Origin: Flavobacteriales bacterium
Lineage (GTDB): Bacteria > Bacteroidota > Bacteroidia > Flavobacteriales_F > PHOS-HE28
Direction: 5' to 3'
Length of the DNA stretch: 64,000 nucleotides
NCBI GenBank assembly: GCA_020635725.1
Contig: JACJZF010000010.1
Location: forward strand, 106,637-170,636
The stretch's first letter is position 1. Every line of letters starts with the position of its first letter. Below the pieces are notes generated by a model. It was given only the letters and a program-made list of their open reading frames with translations. It was not told where the DNA came from and searched no databases. Made by a program: the position numbers and the translations under genes. This document shows, piece by piece, positions 24,596 to 34,900 of the stretch.

Positions 24596-26028
24596 GCCTC
24601 AGAAGAGTCTATGCCTTACGGCTGGATCACTAGTCGCTCGGCATGCACCGTGCTGCCAGCGGTGATGTTCACCAGGTACATGCCCGTGGCCAATTCACCG
24701 TTCAGTTCCAGCACCGTGTTCACGTAGCCTTCAGAGACGGAGCCGAAAGACTGCACCGCGATGGTGCGGGCGGCCACGCGCTTGCCGAAGCCGTCGTAGA
24801 TATCGACGATCACGGTATTCACGCCTTCCTCAACCTGCGAGAGGTTGATGAAGAGCTGATCGCCGCGGTTGGGGTTCGGATACATGGTGAGCGCGCCGTT
24901 CAACGTGGATCCACCTTGCAACGCGATGCTCTGGCCGCCGCCGGTGAGGCAGTTGGTGGTGGTGATCATGCACACATCGCCCCAAGCGGGATCGTTGAGG
25001 CCCGCGCCGCCCGCAGCGCACCACGTAGCGCCGTTGTCGAAGCTCGCGCGCACGTCCACCTCGTAGGTCTTGCTGCAATCCAGCCCGAGGGTGTTCACCC
25101 AGTACTGCCCGGTGGCGCTGGTCTTCACCAGCACGAAGCTCTCGGCGATGATGCGGAAGCGGAACTGATAGCGGTTGGCGTTGAGGTAAGTGCAGTTGCC
25201 TTGCATGCGGCGCACGGGGCGGGCATGCACGTACGCGTTGTTGGCCACCGCGCGCATCTGTCCGCAGCTCAAGAACTGGTTGTACGGGATATCCATGAGC
25301 TTGGCGCGCGGGCATTGCGCGGCGGCATCATCCAGCATCAAGCGGCAGGCCGGCCCCCACGGCAGGAAGGTGCCATTCACGCGGCCGCGCACCTTCACGT
25401 TGTAGAGCACGCCTTGTGCGAGCTGGTTGCCGCTCCAGTTGTTGAGCTTGAAGTGGCAGGCGCGCGTGGCGCTCACCGGCATGCCATTGTTCATGCTGTG
25501 GCTCTGGAAGCGCTTGAAACTGTAGCCGCCGTTGGGATTGAACCACCACATCTGGTAGCCGCTGGTGGCATTGCTCACGCCATACTGGGCCGTAACGGCG
25601 TCGTTGTCGTTGGCCACTACGTACTCGCCACCGCACGGACCGGTCTTCCAATCGAGCTTGTCGCAGCTGGTGAAGATCAGGCGGTCCTGTCCCAGGGGCA
25701 GGCAGAAGCCCTCGCCATTGGCCACCTGGCTCACGCTGCCCGTGGTGAAGCCGCCGTTGCCATAGGCGTCGCGCAGGTTGTCGATCAGGCGGCCGCTGCT
25801 GTTCACGCGCAGCTGGTAACCACCACCGGTGATGCCGTCGCCGCCGTCATCGGTCACAACGAGGTAGAAGCAGCCATCGGGCAGGCAGGTGGCCAGGCTA
25901 TAGCCGGGGCTCGGCGGATAAATGCCCGCATCGCTCTGCACCAGCAGGTCGGTTCCTTGCTCGCGTAGCTCCCAGGTGATGTGGCTGTAGCCATCGGGCT
26001 GGAAGATGATGTCCAGATCGGTGGTGCA
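24568..26028 (-). repeat. copy A of the duplicated 3' cargo segment
   Basis: The 3' end of the 1892-aa gene plus its terminator stem. It aligns end to end with 30559-31992 at high DNA identity, with small indels only. It encodes a GDGI-type domain, a two-part Fn3-like domain and the sorting domain. Confidence 0.9.
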
Positions 26029-29000
26029 TGTCACGCCCACGCAGGTGCAGGATCCATCGATCTGGCCCAGCACGAAGCCCGGACCGGCATCGCAGGCATC
26101 GCCGATCTGCCCAAAGAGCAGCGGGCAGCTGTCCACATCAGCGCACAGCCCATCGCCGTCCGCATCGTTCGCCGGGTCGTTGGGGCAGGCATCGATGCAA
26201 TCCGCGATGGAGTCGCCATCGGAATCGGTGTCGGGCGTTCCGCATCCGCAGGTGCCGGGATTCTGCTTGTTCGCGTCCGTGGGGCATTGATCCGTGTTGT
26301 TCGCCACATGGTTCGCGGGCACCACGCAGGTGTAGCCATCGAGCGGCGCGGCCGGATCCCCGAAGCCGTCCCCATCCGCATCCGCGTAATAGACTGTGGG
26401 CACATCGGCGACGCCGCAACCGCACACGCCCGGAGCCTGCTTATTCGGGTCGGCCGGACACAGGTCCGTGTTGTTCGCCACATGGTTCGCCGGGGCAACG
26501 CAGGCCAATTGGATCGATCCGGGATCACCGAAGCCATCGCCATCGAGATCCGCATACCACGGCGTGGCGGCATCCTCAGTGACGGTGACCGTCGCGCTCG
26601 TATTCGAACACGGAGCCGTCCCCGTGATGGTGTAGGTGTAGATTCCTTGATCCATCGTCACCGGTTCGTACAGGCCGCCAATCACGGCGCTGGGTCCGCT
26701 CCAGGTTCCACCGGATTGTGGCGTGCCCCCCAACTGCGCGAGGAGGCTCACCGCCGACCCATTGCTGCAGATGCTCAAGGCACCGTTGCTGCCCGCTTGG
26801 GGAGCACCTACCACGGTGAAGGTGGCGGGCAGGCGCATGCTCTCGCAGACCGAGAAGCCACAGGTCGCATGGAATGTGGTTGATCCCGGGACGGCATTGC
26901 TCACGGCGCCCTGACCAACCGGATCGAATACCGCGCCGGTGTGTACCACGCTACCGCCGAACGGGCTGCTGTACCAACGGACGCTGGCCGGCATGGTGTA
27001 ATCGACTTCGATCAACGCGGTGCCGATCACCGCATCGGGATCGGTCCAGATATTATCGCTGGTCTGCCGCGTGCGCAGGTTGATGCTTCCTCCGGCTGCA
27101 GGGAAGCCAGGCAGGTTGATCACCGGGTCCGGTGAGACCGTTCCGGCGCCGGTGGCCGTGGTGAGTTGGGTCTGCGCGAGTGTGTACGCGCCGGAGAGCG
27201 CGACCCGGATATTCTGCCGCTGACCGTCGCTGATGAATCCCGTATTGGCCACCACATTGAACAGCTTGAGACGTGCCGCCGTAACCACAGCACCGGCAGG
27301 AAGCGCGGGCACGTTGAGCGTGGCGCGCGTGGTGAGCGTTGTGCCCTCGCAGGCGAAGTTGCTTCCCGGGAAAGTCGAGCTGGCCATTTGCGGCACCGGC
27401 GCGCACGTGGCAGCGAGCCCCTGGCCGCTCGGCACCGTTCCGCCCTGGCAGATGGAGTATGTCGCGGTGCCGACTACCGGGTTGGTGGGCGTTGCTGGGC
27501 AGGTGGTGAGCTGCCACTCGAGCACATACGTGCCAGCGCCAGCGGCGAAACCATCCTGGATCCAATAGACACGCTGCGTGGCCCCGGTGGTATTCGCCCA
27601 GGTCACCCAGCCCACTTCCAGATCCTCATCATCGATGCAAGCGATCACGGTTGCGCCCGGGCATGCACCGCCATAGCGCATGTAATGCTGCGAATCGTAG
27701 TTGTTGGTCTGTTGCCGCATCCGGAACTCCGCGCCGTTGGGGACGTCCATGTAGTAGATGGCGTCGGGAGCGGTGTTGGCCGTGGCCGTGCCGCACGCGA
27801 AGCTGAAATCACCCACACGGCCCACCGTGCTGCCGGGCAACGGACTGCTCTGCGTGGCTAGGTTCAGCGCATTCAAGCAGTTCTCCGCGCTGGGGCAGCC
27901 CGGCGCGTTCGTGTAGTTCCCGAAGTTGCGGTCGCAGGCACCATCGGTCTCATGCAGCAGGCGCACGTTCACGTTATCCCCGATGGCGAAGGGCCCGATG
28001 GTCTGCACATCGAAATCGAGCAGCCCGGGCACCAAGGACGGGGGTCCTCCGTTCACGCTATAGCTCAGCGTGGTGGTTGGCGCGTCGCCGGTATAGAGCA
28101 CCTCCACGTCGATGGTGAAATCGTAGGCCGCGCAATTGGTATTCACGATGATCGACGCATCGGGATCCACGCACCCCGGCGTGCATTCCGCCTCGAATTG
28201 CCAGGAAACCGATTGCCCTCCGTCCGCGCAGCTGTTGGAGCCATCGCTGTCGATCTCCATGAAGAGGTCCGGCCCCGTTGAGGCCCCGCTCACGCCGGCC
28301 AGGTTCCCGTAGGTCCCGGTGAGCGTGGCGATGGATGCGCCGGCATTGCTGGTTCCGCTATATGCGCGAATCACATCGCCCGGGGCCATGGTGCCCGCAA
28401 TGAAGCTCAACGTAACGGTCTCGAACGGGCTGCCGGCCACGAAGTGGAAGGTCCGCGTATCGTTGTTGCCGTAGCAATGCGACACGGGCACCGCGGTCCC
28501 GCAGGAGATGTTGATGGGGCAGTTGCTGTACACCGTTCCGCTCTTGCTGCCGCAGCCGGGCAGGTTGTGCGTGAGCGTGCAGACCACCACCGCCGAGCTC
28601 GGGAACGGTCCGATGGTCGTATTCCCCAGGGGCAGCCCATTCATGCTGAAGGGCGTGCCGTTCACGGTGTAGTTGAGGTTCGCGGTGGTGCCGCCGCCGA
28701 AGCTGGTGATGTTCACCTGCACGCTGAATTCGTTCGCCGCGCAATTGTCCAGCGGCGTGAAGCTGGCCTGCACAGGTTGGCAGAGGTTCACGCGCACGTA
28801 GCGGATGGCGCCAACATCCTGACCCACGGCATCGCATGCGCGCAACGTCCACGTGCCTGTCGGGTTCTGCCCATTGTGGAAGGCGGTGAACGTTTGTTCC
28901 GGTTGCCAGGTGCCCACGTTGGTGCTGCCGGTCGCCACACCGCTCAGTGAGGCGCCGCCCTCTTGAAACGTGAAGAGTCCGCCCGGACAGGCCGAGGCAT

Positions 29001-30294
29001 CGCCGTACTGCGTGCCATTGCCCCCGTGCCCGGTGGTCACCAGGCCCACTTCGGTGTTATCCGGTGCGCGCAGGTAGAAGCGCAGGTCGCTGCCCCAGGT
29101 GTGGCTGGCGATCAGATCCACGCTGCGCACGAACACGTCTGAGCCGAGCGCCGTGCCGGTGCTGCTCACGCAGAACGGAACACTCGTGTAATTACCCGTG
29201 CCGCAGCCGTTGTCGGCGATCGGGTACGCGGCCGCCCCTTGGCAGGTACCGCCAGGGTTGGTCTGATTGAAGCTGCCGAGCGACAGGTTGCACTGGCTGT
29301 TGCCGTTGTGCACCACCGTCACCGTGCGCGCGGTGCCCAGCGCAATGGGCCCCACGATGTGCGTGCCGGTTCCCACATTGGCATGCACCACGGTGCCCGT
29401 AGGCGACTGCACCGTTACTGAAGGAGCGTCGCCCAGGCTGGTCACATTCACATGAATGCTGTACGTGTTGGTGGCGCAATCGACCACGGCGGTGGCCGTC
29501 GCGGCGGGCAGGGTGCAACTCACCGGCGTCCAGGTGTAGGTGAGCCCGCTCGTCCAGTTCTTGGCAGGACTTCCGCTCGTGAATCGCAAGACGCTGCCAT
29601 TCCCTGTGCCGGCCAGGCTGGTCGCCCAGTTCTCGCTCCCGGTACCAACGAAACGGTTGTTCACGTTCGTGGCGAACACGTTGTTCGGTCCGCGCAGACC
29701 TACCTGAGGCTGAAGAGCGGTGCTGTTCGCGGGACCGCTGGCGAAGGCCCCATACACCACGCGTATCACTCCGGTGGTCGTATTCAATCGGACCTGGAAC
29801 GCATAGGATTCGCCCAGGCCGATGAGGAATTGATAGCGTCGCACGCCCCGCCACTGCACCACCACTTCGCTCCCCACGGTTTGCCAGCGCACCTCACGCG
29901 TGCCGCTCGACGCATTCACCAGATCGGTGGCGAAGGGCGCGATGCACCCCTGGTAAGCGGACCCGCTGCTGATGGGCGAGTATTCGTCGGGATCGGGCGC
30001 CGCTCCGAAGGTGATGAAGCCGTTTGACGACACATACATCTGGGTGTAGCTCGCCCCATTGAAAGGGAATGCCGGAATCGTTTGCGCGGCGGACACGTTA
30101 TCATCGAAACTGTTGTTCCAGAGCACCGTACCCCCGGTGATTCCTGAATAGCTGCCGGCCGACTGGCTGAAGGTGTACAGGCTAGCGACCTGGGCCTTGA
30201 GGCTCACACCAGCGATGAGCAAGGCGACCGAGACGCACATAAGCCTGCGCCATGGTGCCCTGACCACGGACCGAAGTGTGTTGCAATACGTCAT
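24616..30294 (-). CDS. giant T9SS-exported multidomain protein (1892 aa)
   Basis: A cell-surface protein. After the signal peptide (ending VSLKAQ) come a beta domain, then at about residues 380-506 a proprotein-convertase-like P domain (DLRFYLRAPDNTEVGL, TGTWTLRACDAVGQD), a CUB-like domain at about 598-703 (FIAGTMAPGDVIRAYSG), and from about 1245 calcium-binding thrombospondin-3-like repeats (YADADGDGFGDP, DTDSDGDSIADCIDAC). From about 1421 it has a module shared with the genes at 30607 and 59379: LPDGCFYLVVTDDGGDGITG followed by two Fn3-like halves. It ends with a type A sorting domain (MYPNPNRGDQLFINL, ATGMYLVNIT). Probable adhesin; no enzyme motif was seen. Start MTYCNTLRSV. Confidence 0.92.
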   Translation of the reverse strand: MTYCNTLRSVVRAPWRRLMCVSVALLIAGVSLKAQVASLYTFSQSAGSYSGITGGTVLWNNSFDDNVSAAQTIPAFPFNGASYTQMYVSSNGFITFGAAPDPDEYSPISSGSAYQGCIAPFATDLVNASSGTREVRWQTVGSEVVVQWRGVRRYQFLIGLGESYAFQVRLNTTTGVIRVVYGAFASGPANSTALQPQVGLRGPNNVFATNVNNRFVGTGSENWATSLAGTGNGSVLRFTSGSPAKNWTSGLTYTWTPVSCTLPAATATAVVDCATNTYSIHVNVTSLGDAPSVTVQSPTGTVVHANVGTGTHIVGPIALGTARTVTVVHNGNSQCNLSLGSFNQTNPGGTCQGAAAYPIADNGCGTGNYTSVPFCVSSTGTALGSDVFVRSVDLIASHTWGSDLRFYLRAPDNTEVGLVTTGHGGNGTQYGDASACPGGLFTFQEGGASLSGVATGSTNVGTWQPEQTFTAFHNGQNPTGTWTLRACDAVGQDVGAIRYVRVNLCQPVQASFTPLDNCAANEFSVQVNITSFGGGTTANLNYTVNGTPFSMNGLPLGNTTIGPFPSSAVVVCTLTHNLPGCGSKSGTVYSNCPINISCGTAVPVSHCYGNNDTRTFHFVAGSPFETVTLSFIAGTMAPGDVIRAYSGTSNAGASIATLTGTYGNLAGVSGASTGPDLFMEIDSDGSNSCADGGQSVSWQFEAECTPGCVDPDASIIVNTNCAAYDFTIDVEVLYTGDAPTTTLSYSVNGGPPSLVPGLLDFDVQTIGPFAIGDNVNVRLLHETDGACDRNFGNYTNAPGCPSAENCLNALNLATQSSPLPGSTVGRVGDFSFACGTATANTAPDAIYYMDVPNGAEFRMRQQTNNYDSQHYMRYGGACPGATVIACIDDEDLEVGWVTWANTTGATQRVYWIQDGFAAGAGTYVLEWQLTTCPATPTNPVVGTATYSICQGGTVPSGQGLAATCAPVPQMASSTFPGSNFACEGTTLTTRATLNVPALPAGAVVTAARLKLFNVVANTGFISDGQRQNIRVALSGAYTLAQTQLTTATGAGTVSPDPVINLPGFPAAGGSINLRTRQTSDNIWTDPDAVIGTALIEVDYTMPASVRWYSSPFGGSVVHTGAVFDPVGQGAVSNAVPGSTTFHATCGFSVCESMRLPATFTVVGAPQAGSNGALSICSNGSAVSLLAQLGGTPQSGGTWSGPSAVIGGLYEPVTMDQGIYTYTITGTAPCSNTSATVTVTEDAATPWYADLDGDGFGDPGSIQLACVAPANHVANNTDLCPADPNKQAPGVCGCGVADVPTVYYADADGDGFGDPAAPLDGYTCVVPANHVANNTDQCPTDANKQNPGTCGCGTPDTDSDGDSIADCIDACPNDPANDADGDGLCADVDSCPLLFGQIGDACDAGPGFVLGQIDGSCTCVGVTCTTDLDIIFQPDGYSHITWELREQGTDLLVQSDAGIYPPSPGYSLATCLPDGCFYLVVTDDGGDGITGGGYQLRVNSSGRLIDNLRDAYGNGGFTTGSVSQVANGEGFCLPLGQDRLIFTSCDKLDWKTGPCGGEYVVANDNDAVTAQYGVSNATSGYQMWWFNPNGGYSFKRFQSHSMNNGMPVSATRACHFKLNNWSGNQLAQGVLYNVKVRGRVNGTFLPWGPACRLMLDDAAAQCPRAKLMDIPYNQFLSCGQMRAVANNAYVHARPVRRMQGNCTYLNANRYQFRFRIIAESFVLVKTSATGQYWVNTLGLDCSKTYEVDVRASFDNGATWCAAGGAGLNDPAWGDVCMITTTNCLTGGGQSIALQGGSTLNGALTMYPNPNRGDQLFINLSQVEEGVNTVIVDIYDGFGKRVAARTIAVQSFGSVSEGYVNTVLELNGELATGMYLVNITAGSTVHAERLVIQP

Positions 30295-30374
30295 GTGAAC
30301 GGGAGAGTTGGTGGCCGGCTTCCGAGGGCTCTGGGCTGTTCCTTCGTCGGCTTGCAGTCCGACGTTCATCGACA

Positions 30375-30411
30375 ATAAAACCGTGCTGAGGCGATGTATT
30401 TTCGGTTTTAT
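30375..30411. promoter_or_regulatory. inverted repeat upstream of the 1892-aa gene
   Basis: Nine-base arms ATAAAACCG (30375-30383) and CGGTTTTAT (30403-30411) with a 19-bp spacer, 80-117 bp upstream of the ATG. It may be an operator or an mRNA leader hairpin. Confidence 0.35.
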
Positions 30412-30555
30412 CGAGCGGAAAGTTCCGGTAGGCCCGTGCGAAAGTCAAGCCTCAAACACGCTAAACCGTGAAATTCTTTAGATAAAGCACTGAATTTGCC
30501 CGTCCAATTCCCTGGGCAACAAATTCGCCATCGTGTATTCGACTGTCATCAATGC

Positions 30556-30586
30556 AACGGCCCCCACCGTTTCCGATGGGGGCCGC
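30556..30586 (-). terminator. terminator hairpin of the 2001-aa cargo gene
   Basis: A 9-bp stem CGGCCCCCA/TGGGGGCCG (30558-30566, 30577-30585), the duplicated counterpart of the hairpin at 24566. The 3' flank lacks the T run present in the other copy. Confidence 0.6.
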
Positions 30587-31992
30587 GCCTCAGAAGAGCC
30601 TATGCCTTACGGCTGGATAACCAGTCGCTCGGTGTGCAGCGTGCTGCCGGCGGTGATGTTCACCAGGTACATGCCCGTGGCCAATTCACCTCTCAGTTCC
30701 AGCACCGTGTTCACAAAACCGTCTTGCACCGCGATGGTGCGGGCCGCTACGCGCTTGCCGAAGCCGTCGTAGATGTCGACGCTAACCGTGCTCACGCCTT
30801 CCTCAACCTGCGAGAGGTTGATGAAGAGCTGATCGCCGCGGTTGGGGTTCGGGTACATGGTCAGCGCGCCATTCACGCCGTTGCCCTGCAGCGCGATGCT
30901 CTGCCCGCCTCCGTTGAAGCAGTTGCTGGTGGTGAGCAGGCACACATCGCCCCAAGCGGGATCGTTCAGGCCCGCGCCGCCCGCAGCGCACCAAGTAGCA
31001 CCATTGTCGAAGCTGGCTCGCACATCCACCTCGTAAGTCTTGCCACAGGCCAAGCCGGTGGTGTTCACGAAGTAGTTGCTCGCCGTCTTCACCAGCACGA
31101 AGCTCTCGGCCGGTATGCGGAAGCGGAATTGATAGCGGTTGGCGTTGAGGTAGGTGCAGTTGGCCTGCATGCGGCGCACCGGTCGGGCATGCACGTATAC
31201 GTTGGCTGCCACATCACGCATCTCGCCACAGCTCAGGAACTGGTTGTTCGGGATATCCATGAGCTTGGTGCGCGGGCATTGCGCAGCGGCATCGTCCACC
31301 ATCAGACGGCAGGCCGGTCCCCAAGGCAGGAAGGTGCCGTTCACGCGGCCGCGCACCTTCACGTTGTAGAGCACGCCTTGTGCGAGCTGGTTGCCGCTCC
31401 AGTTGTTCAGGCGGAAGCCGCAGGCACGCGTGGCGCTTGCCGGCAGGCCGTTGCTGGTGCTGTGGCTCTGGTAGCGGCGGAAGCTGTAACCCCCGTTAGG
31501 ATCGAACCACCACATCTGGTAGCCGCTCGTGGCGTTGCTCACGCCGTACTCGGCGGTCACCAGCGCATTGTCATTGGCGTACACGTACTCGGCGTTGCAG
31601 GGGCCGGTGCGCCAATCGAGCTTGTCGCAGCTGGTGAAGATCAAGCGGTCCTGGCCCAAAGGCAGGCAGAAGCCCTCGCCGTTGGCGATCTGGCTCACGC
31701 TGCCCGCGGTGAAGCCGCCGTTGCCGAAGGCATCGCGCAGGTTGTCGATCAAGCGGCCGCTGCTGTTCACGCGCAGCTGGTAACCGCCGCCGGTGATGCC
31801 GTCGCCGCCGTCATCGGTCACAACGAGGTAGAAGCAGCCATCGGGCAGGCAGGTGGCCAGGCTGTAGCCCGGGCTGGCGGGGTACACACCGTTGCCGCTC
31901 TGCAGCAGCGCATTGCTGCCCTGGGCGCGGAGCTCCCAGCCGATGTCGCTCACGCCATCGGGTTGGAAGATGATGTCGATATCGGTGGTGCA
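30559..31992 (-). repeat. copy B of the duplicated 3' cargo segment
   Basis: Counterpart of 24568-26028, including the sorting domain and terminator stem. Identity begins abruptly at the codons for the DIDIIFQPDG stretch; upstream of this the two genes are unrelated. Confidence 0.9.
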
Positions 31993-34900
31993 ACCCACAA
32001 TCGGCGTGCATGCCGTGGCGCCCACACCGCTGGACTCACCGCTGGCGCAGGCCAGACATTCCGTGGCACCGAAATCCGGGTTGTAGGTATTGGCCTCACA
32101 GAGGGTGCAGCTCACCGCGCCCGCTGTGCCGCTGAAGGATCCAGGAGCGCAGGATTGGCACTCCGTGGCCGCTTCCACCGGATTGAAGGTTCCGGCGGCG
32201 CAGGCCTGGCAGCTGGTCATGCCCACGCTCGGATTGAAGAAGCCGGGCGCACAGGCCAGGCACTCGGTCATGCCCACGTTCGGGTTGTAGTAGCCCGCTG
32301 CGCAAGGCTGGCAAACGGAGGCACCTGCCATACCCATGAACTCACCCGCGGGGCACGGAATCGCGGCCACGCCATCAGGGCAATACGAACCCGGCGGGCA
32401 GATCGTGCAGCCGGTGATCACCGTGTTCGGGCCGATGGTGGTGGTCTCTTGATAGTAACCCAGCTCGCAGCCACAGGTGTTGGTGTCGAAGTTGGCGATG
32501 CCGTCCACCGCCAAGGGGCAGAGGTCATCGATGTCGCAGATGCCATCGTTATCGGAGTCGGCCAGGCAGCCCGCTTCCGGAGACAGGGACACGCCTCGGA
32601 AGGCCGTATTGGTGGGCGCCGTGGCGATGGTGGCTCCCACGCTTCCCGCTCCGGTGTCCACCACACGCACCAACCGGTTCGGGCTGTCGGTGGTGGTGGC
32701 GTAAACCACCGGGTCAGCGCCGCTGAAATCGACATCCAGGCCGCGGGCGCCCGTGGTTCCATCAACAGCCAGCGTGTAGCTCAGGTTCCAGACCGAGCCA
32801 TCGAAATCCCAACGCTGCACGCCTCCCCCGGTCGCGAAGGTGCGGTCATCGGCGATGTAGCAGATGGTGGTGGCGGCGTTGAACTGGAATTCATACGGGC
32901 TGGCCGAGCCACCCGCATTCACCACCACCGTGCTGGTCTGTCCGCTGGTAGTCGGCGTGCCCGTGCCCACGGCCCAGACCCCGCGGCTCGCACCCGAGCC
33001 GGAGCTGAAGTACAGCTGCCCATCATGCACTTCCATGGCGCGGCAGTTGGTGAGCGTGGTGCTCACGGTGGCCGGTGCTCCCGGCCCGAAGTAGGCGATG
33101 CCGGTGTTGGCACCCGCGCTCCAGAAATCGGTGCCCTGGCTCGCGGCCCCGCGGATGCTGCCACTGCTGAAGGCCGTGGAGCTCGTGGCTTCGAGGGCGA
33201 ACTGCGCATCCGCATCCACACTGCCAATGCCGCGGTTCACCGCCGAGGCGGTACTGGCGGAAAGGCTCGCAGCGCCGGGAAGCTCCTGCACATATCCGGA
33301 GAAGATCAGTTTGGCTTTGTCTTCCGAGCGGGAGAGCAGTCCCTCGGTGGAAGCCGTTCCGCCCACCACCAGCGGGTTCGCGCCAGAGGAAGGCAGCTCA
33401 ACGCTGACCGTGTTCGTTCCCATCGCATTGAATTCGCGCAGCACCACCGGATTCCCCGTGTTCACCAGGGAACCTGTGCCGTTGCCGGCCTGAAGCACCA
33501 CGATGTTGCCCGCCGTGAACTGGATCGGGTCGCCCGCGCAAGAGCAATCACCCTGATACACATCGTTGATTGTGGCGGTGGACCCATCGTCGCAGGGGGT
33601 GCCTACCGTGGCGCTGCCTCCCGGAACGCCTTCGCAGTCCAGAAGCTCACCCGCGCACACGCAGGAGGGGCTCCAGGTGTCGTTGCCCGTGTTCGCATCG
33701 CCATCGTCGCACGGCGTGCCGGGCAGATCGGTGCCGCCGATCACGCCTTCGCAATCGATCAGCTCGCCGATGCACATGCAGGAATTGTCCCATGTGTCGT
33801 TCCCGGTAGCTGCGTCTTCATCGTCGCAAGGCGTGCCGGGCAGGGCAGTGCCATTCGGCGTGCCTTCGCAATCGGTGTTCTGACCGGCGCATACGCAGCC
33901 TGGCTGAATCACGTCATTGATCGTCCCGGCATCCAGGTCATCGCACGCACTGCCCACGGTACCTTGGAGCAGCGGGCACAGGTCGCTGTTATCGGCGATG
34001 TAATCAACAGGCGCCTCGCAGGCCACTTGCGTATCGTTCGGGTCGCCGAGGCCATCGCCCTCGAGATCGGCGTACCACGTAGCGGCTGCAGGGAAGCCCG
34101 CATCGCCGCTGGTGAAGGCGATCGGCGTGATGCCCGCCGCGGGGTTCACCGTGCTGCCGGCTCCCGTCCAAGTGCCATCGGCACTGAGGCCCGGGCAGCC
34201 CACGAGCGCGCCGGTGGCCACGTCCCGCTGCTCGATGCGGCGCACGCCATTGGCCAGGTCGGTGGGGATGTACGCGCCCCAGCGGCCCGCCTGCGCTTCC
34301 ACGTTACCGGCGTACCAGGTCGCATAGTTGGTCGTGATGCCGTCATCCTCTGCCCAGGTGCCGTACAGCGGGCGGCCGCTTCCAGCGGTATTGTCGTACA
34401 GGAAGATCATGTTCTCCGGGCTCGCGCCGGACTCGCCGTACACCGCCCGGGCGCTGCCGGTGGGGATCACCATGGTGATGGTATTCGTGGAGCGCACCTC
34501 CGTGGCCACGGTTGTTCCGCCGTTGCCGTTGTTCAGGTCGATGTAGAAGTAGATCGCGCTGCCATCGGCGAAGACCGCGTTGCCCGTGGGCACCATGCTG
34601 AACCAGCCGGTATAAGAGCCGCTGCCGTCCGTGGTGAACTCGCCGAAGCGGCCGCTCGTGGTGAACTCATCACCGCTCATCAGCAGGCCATTCATGCTCT
34701 TCGAGGAGGTCTGGCCCGTGATGTAGCCGGCCGCGTCAGGCGTGTTGTTGATCGTGTAGAAATTACCCGCCGGCGTGCCCAGGTTGAGGCTCGGGCTGGT
34801 GCTGCCCCCGGTGAAGTACCGGTAGATGGAGTTGGGCACCAGGTTATCGAGCTGCACGCGGCAGACATACTGCAGACGTGTGCCCGCCGTGCCGCCGTTC

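Larger units (their letters stand above)
30295..30606. other. non-coding spacer between two giant cargo genes
   Basis: A 312-bp interval with no supported gene. It holds the terminator hairpin of the upstream gene (30558-30585), an AT-richer segment around 30440-30500, and an inverted repeat (30375-30383 and 30403-30411). The promoter of the 1892-aa gene should lie here, but no exact TAnnTTTG/TTCG box was found. Confidence 0.6.

Noticed and set aside
24643..25968. 441-aa plus-strand frame opposite the shared cargo module
   Set aside because: A similar frame appears opposite copy B because the DNA is duplicated; it has no domain or start signal.
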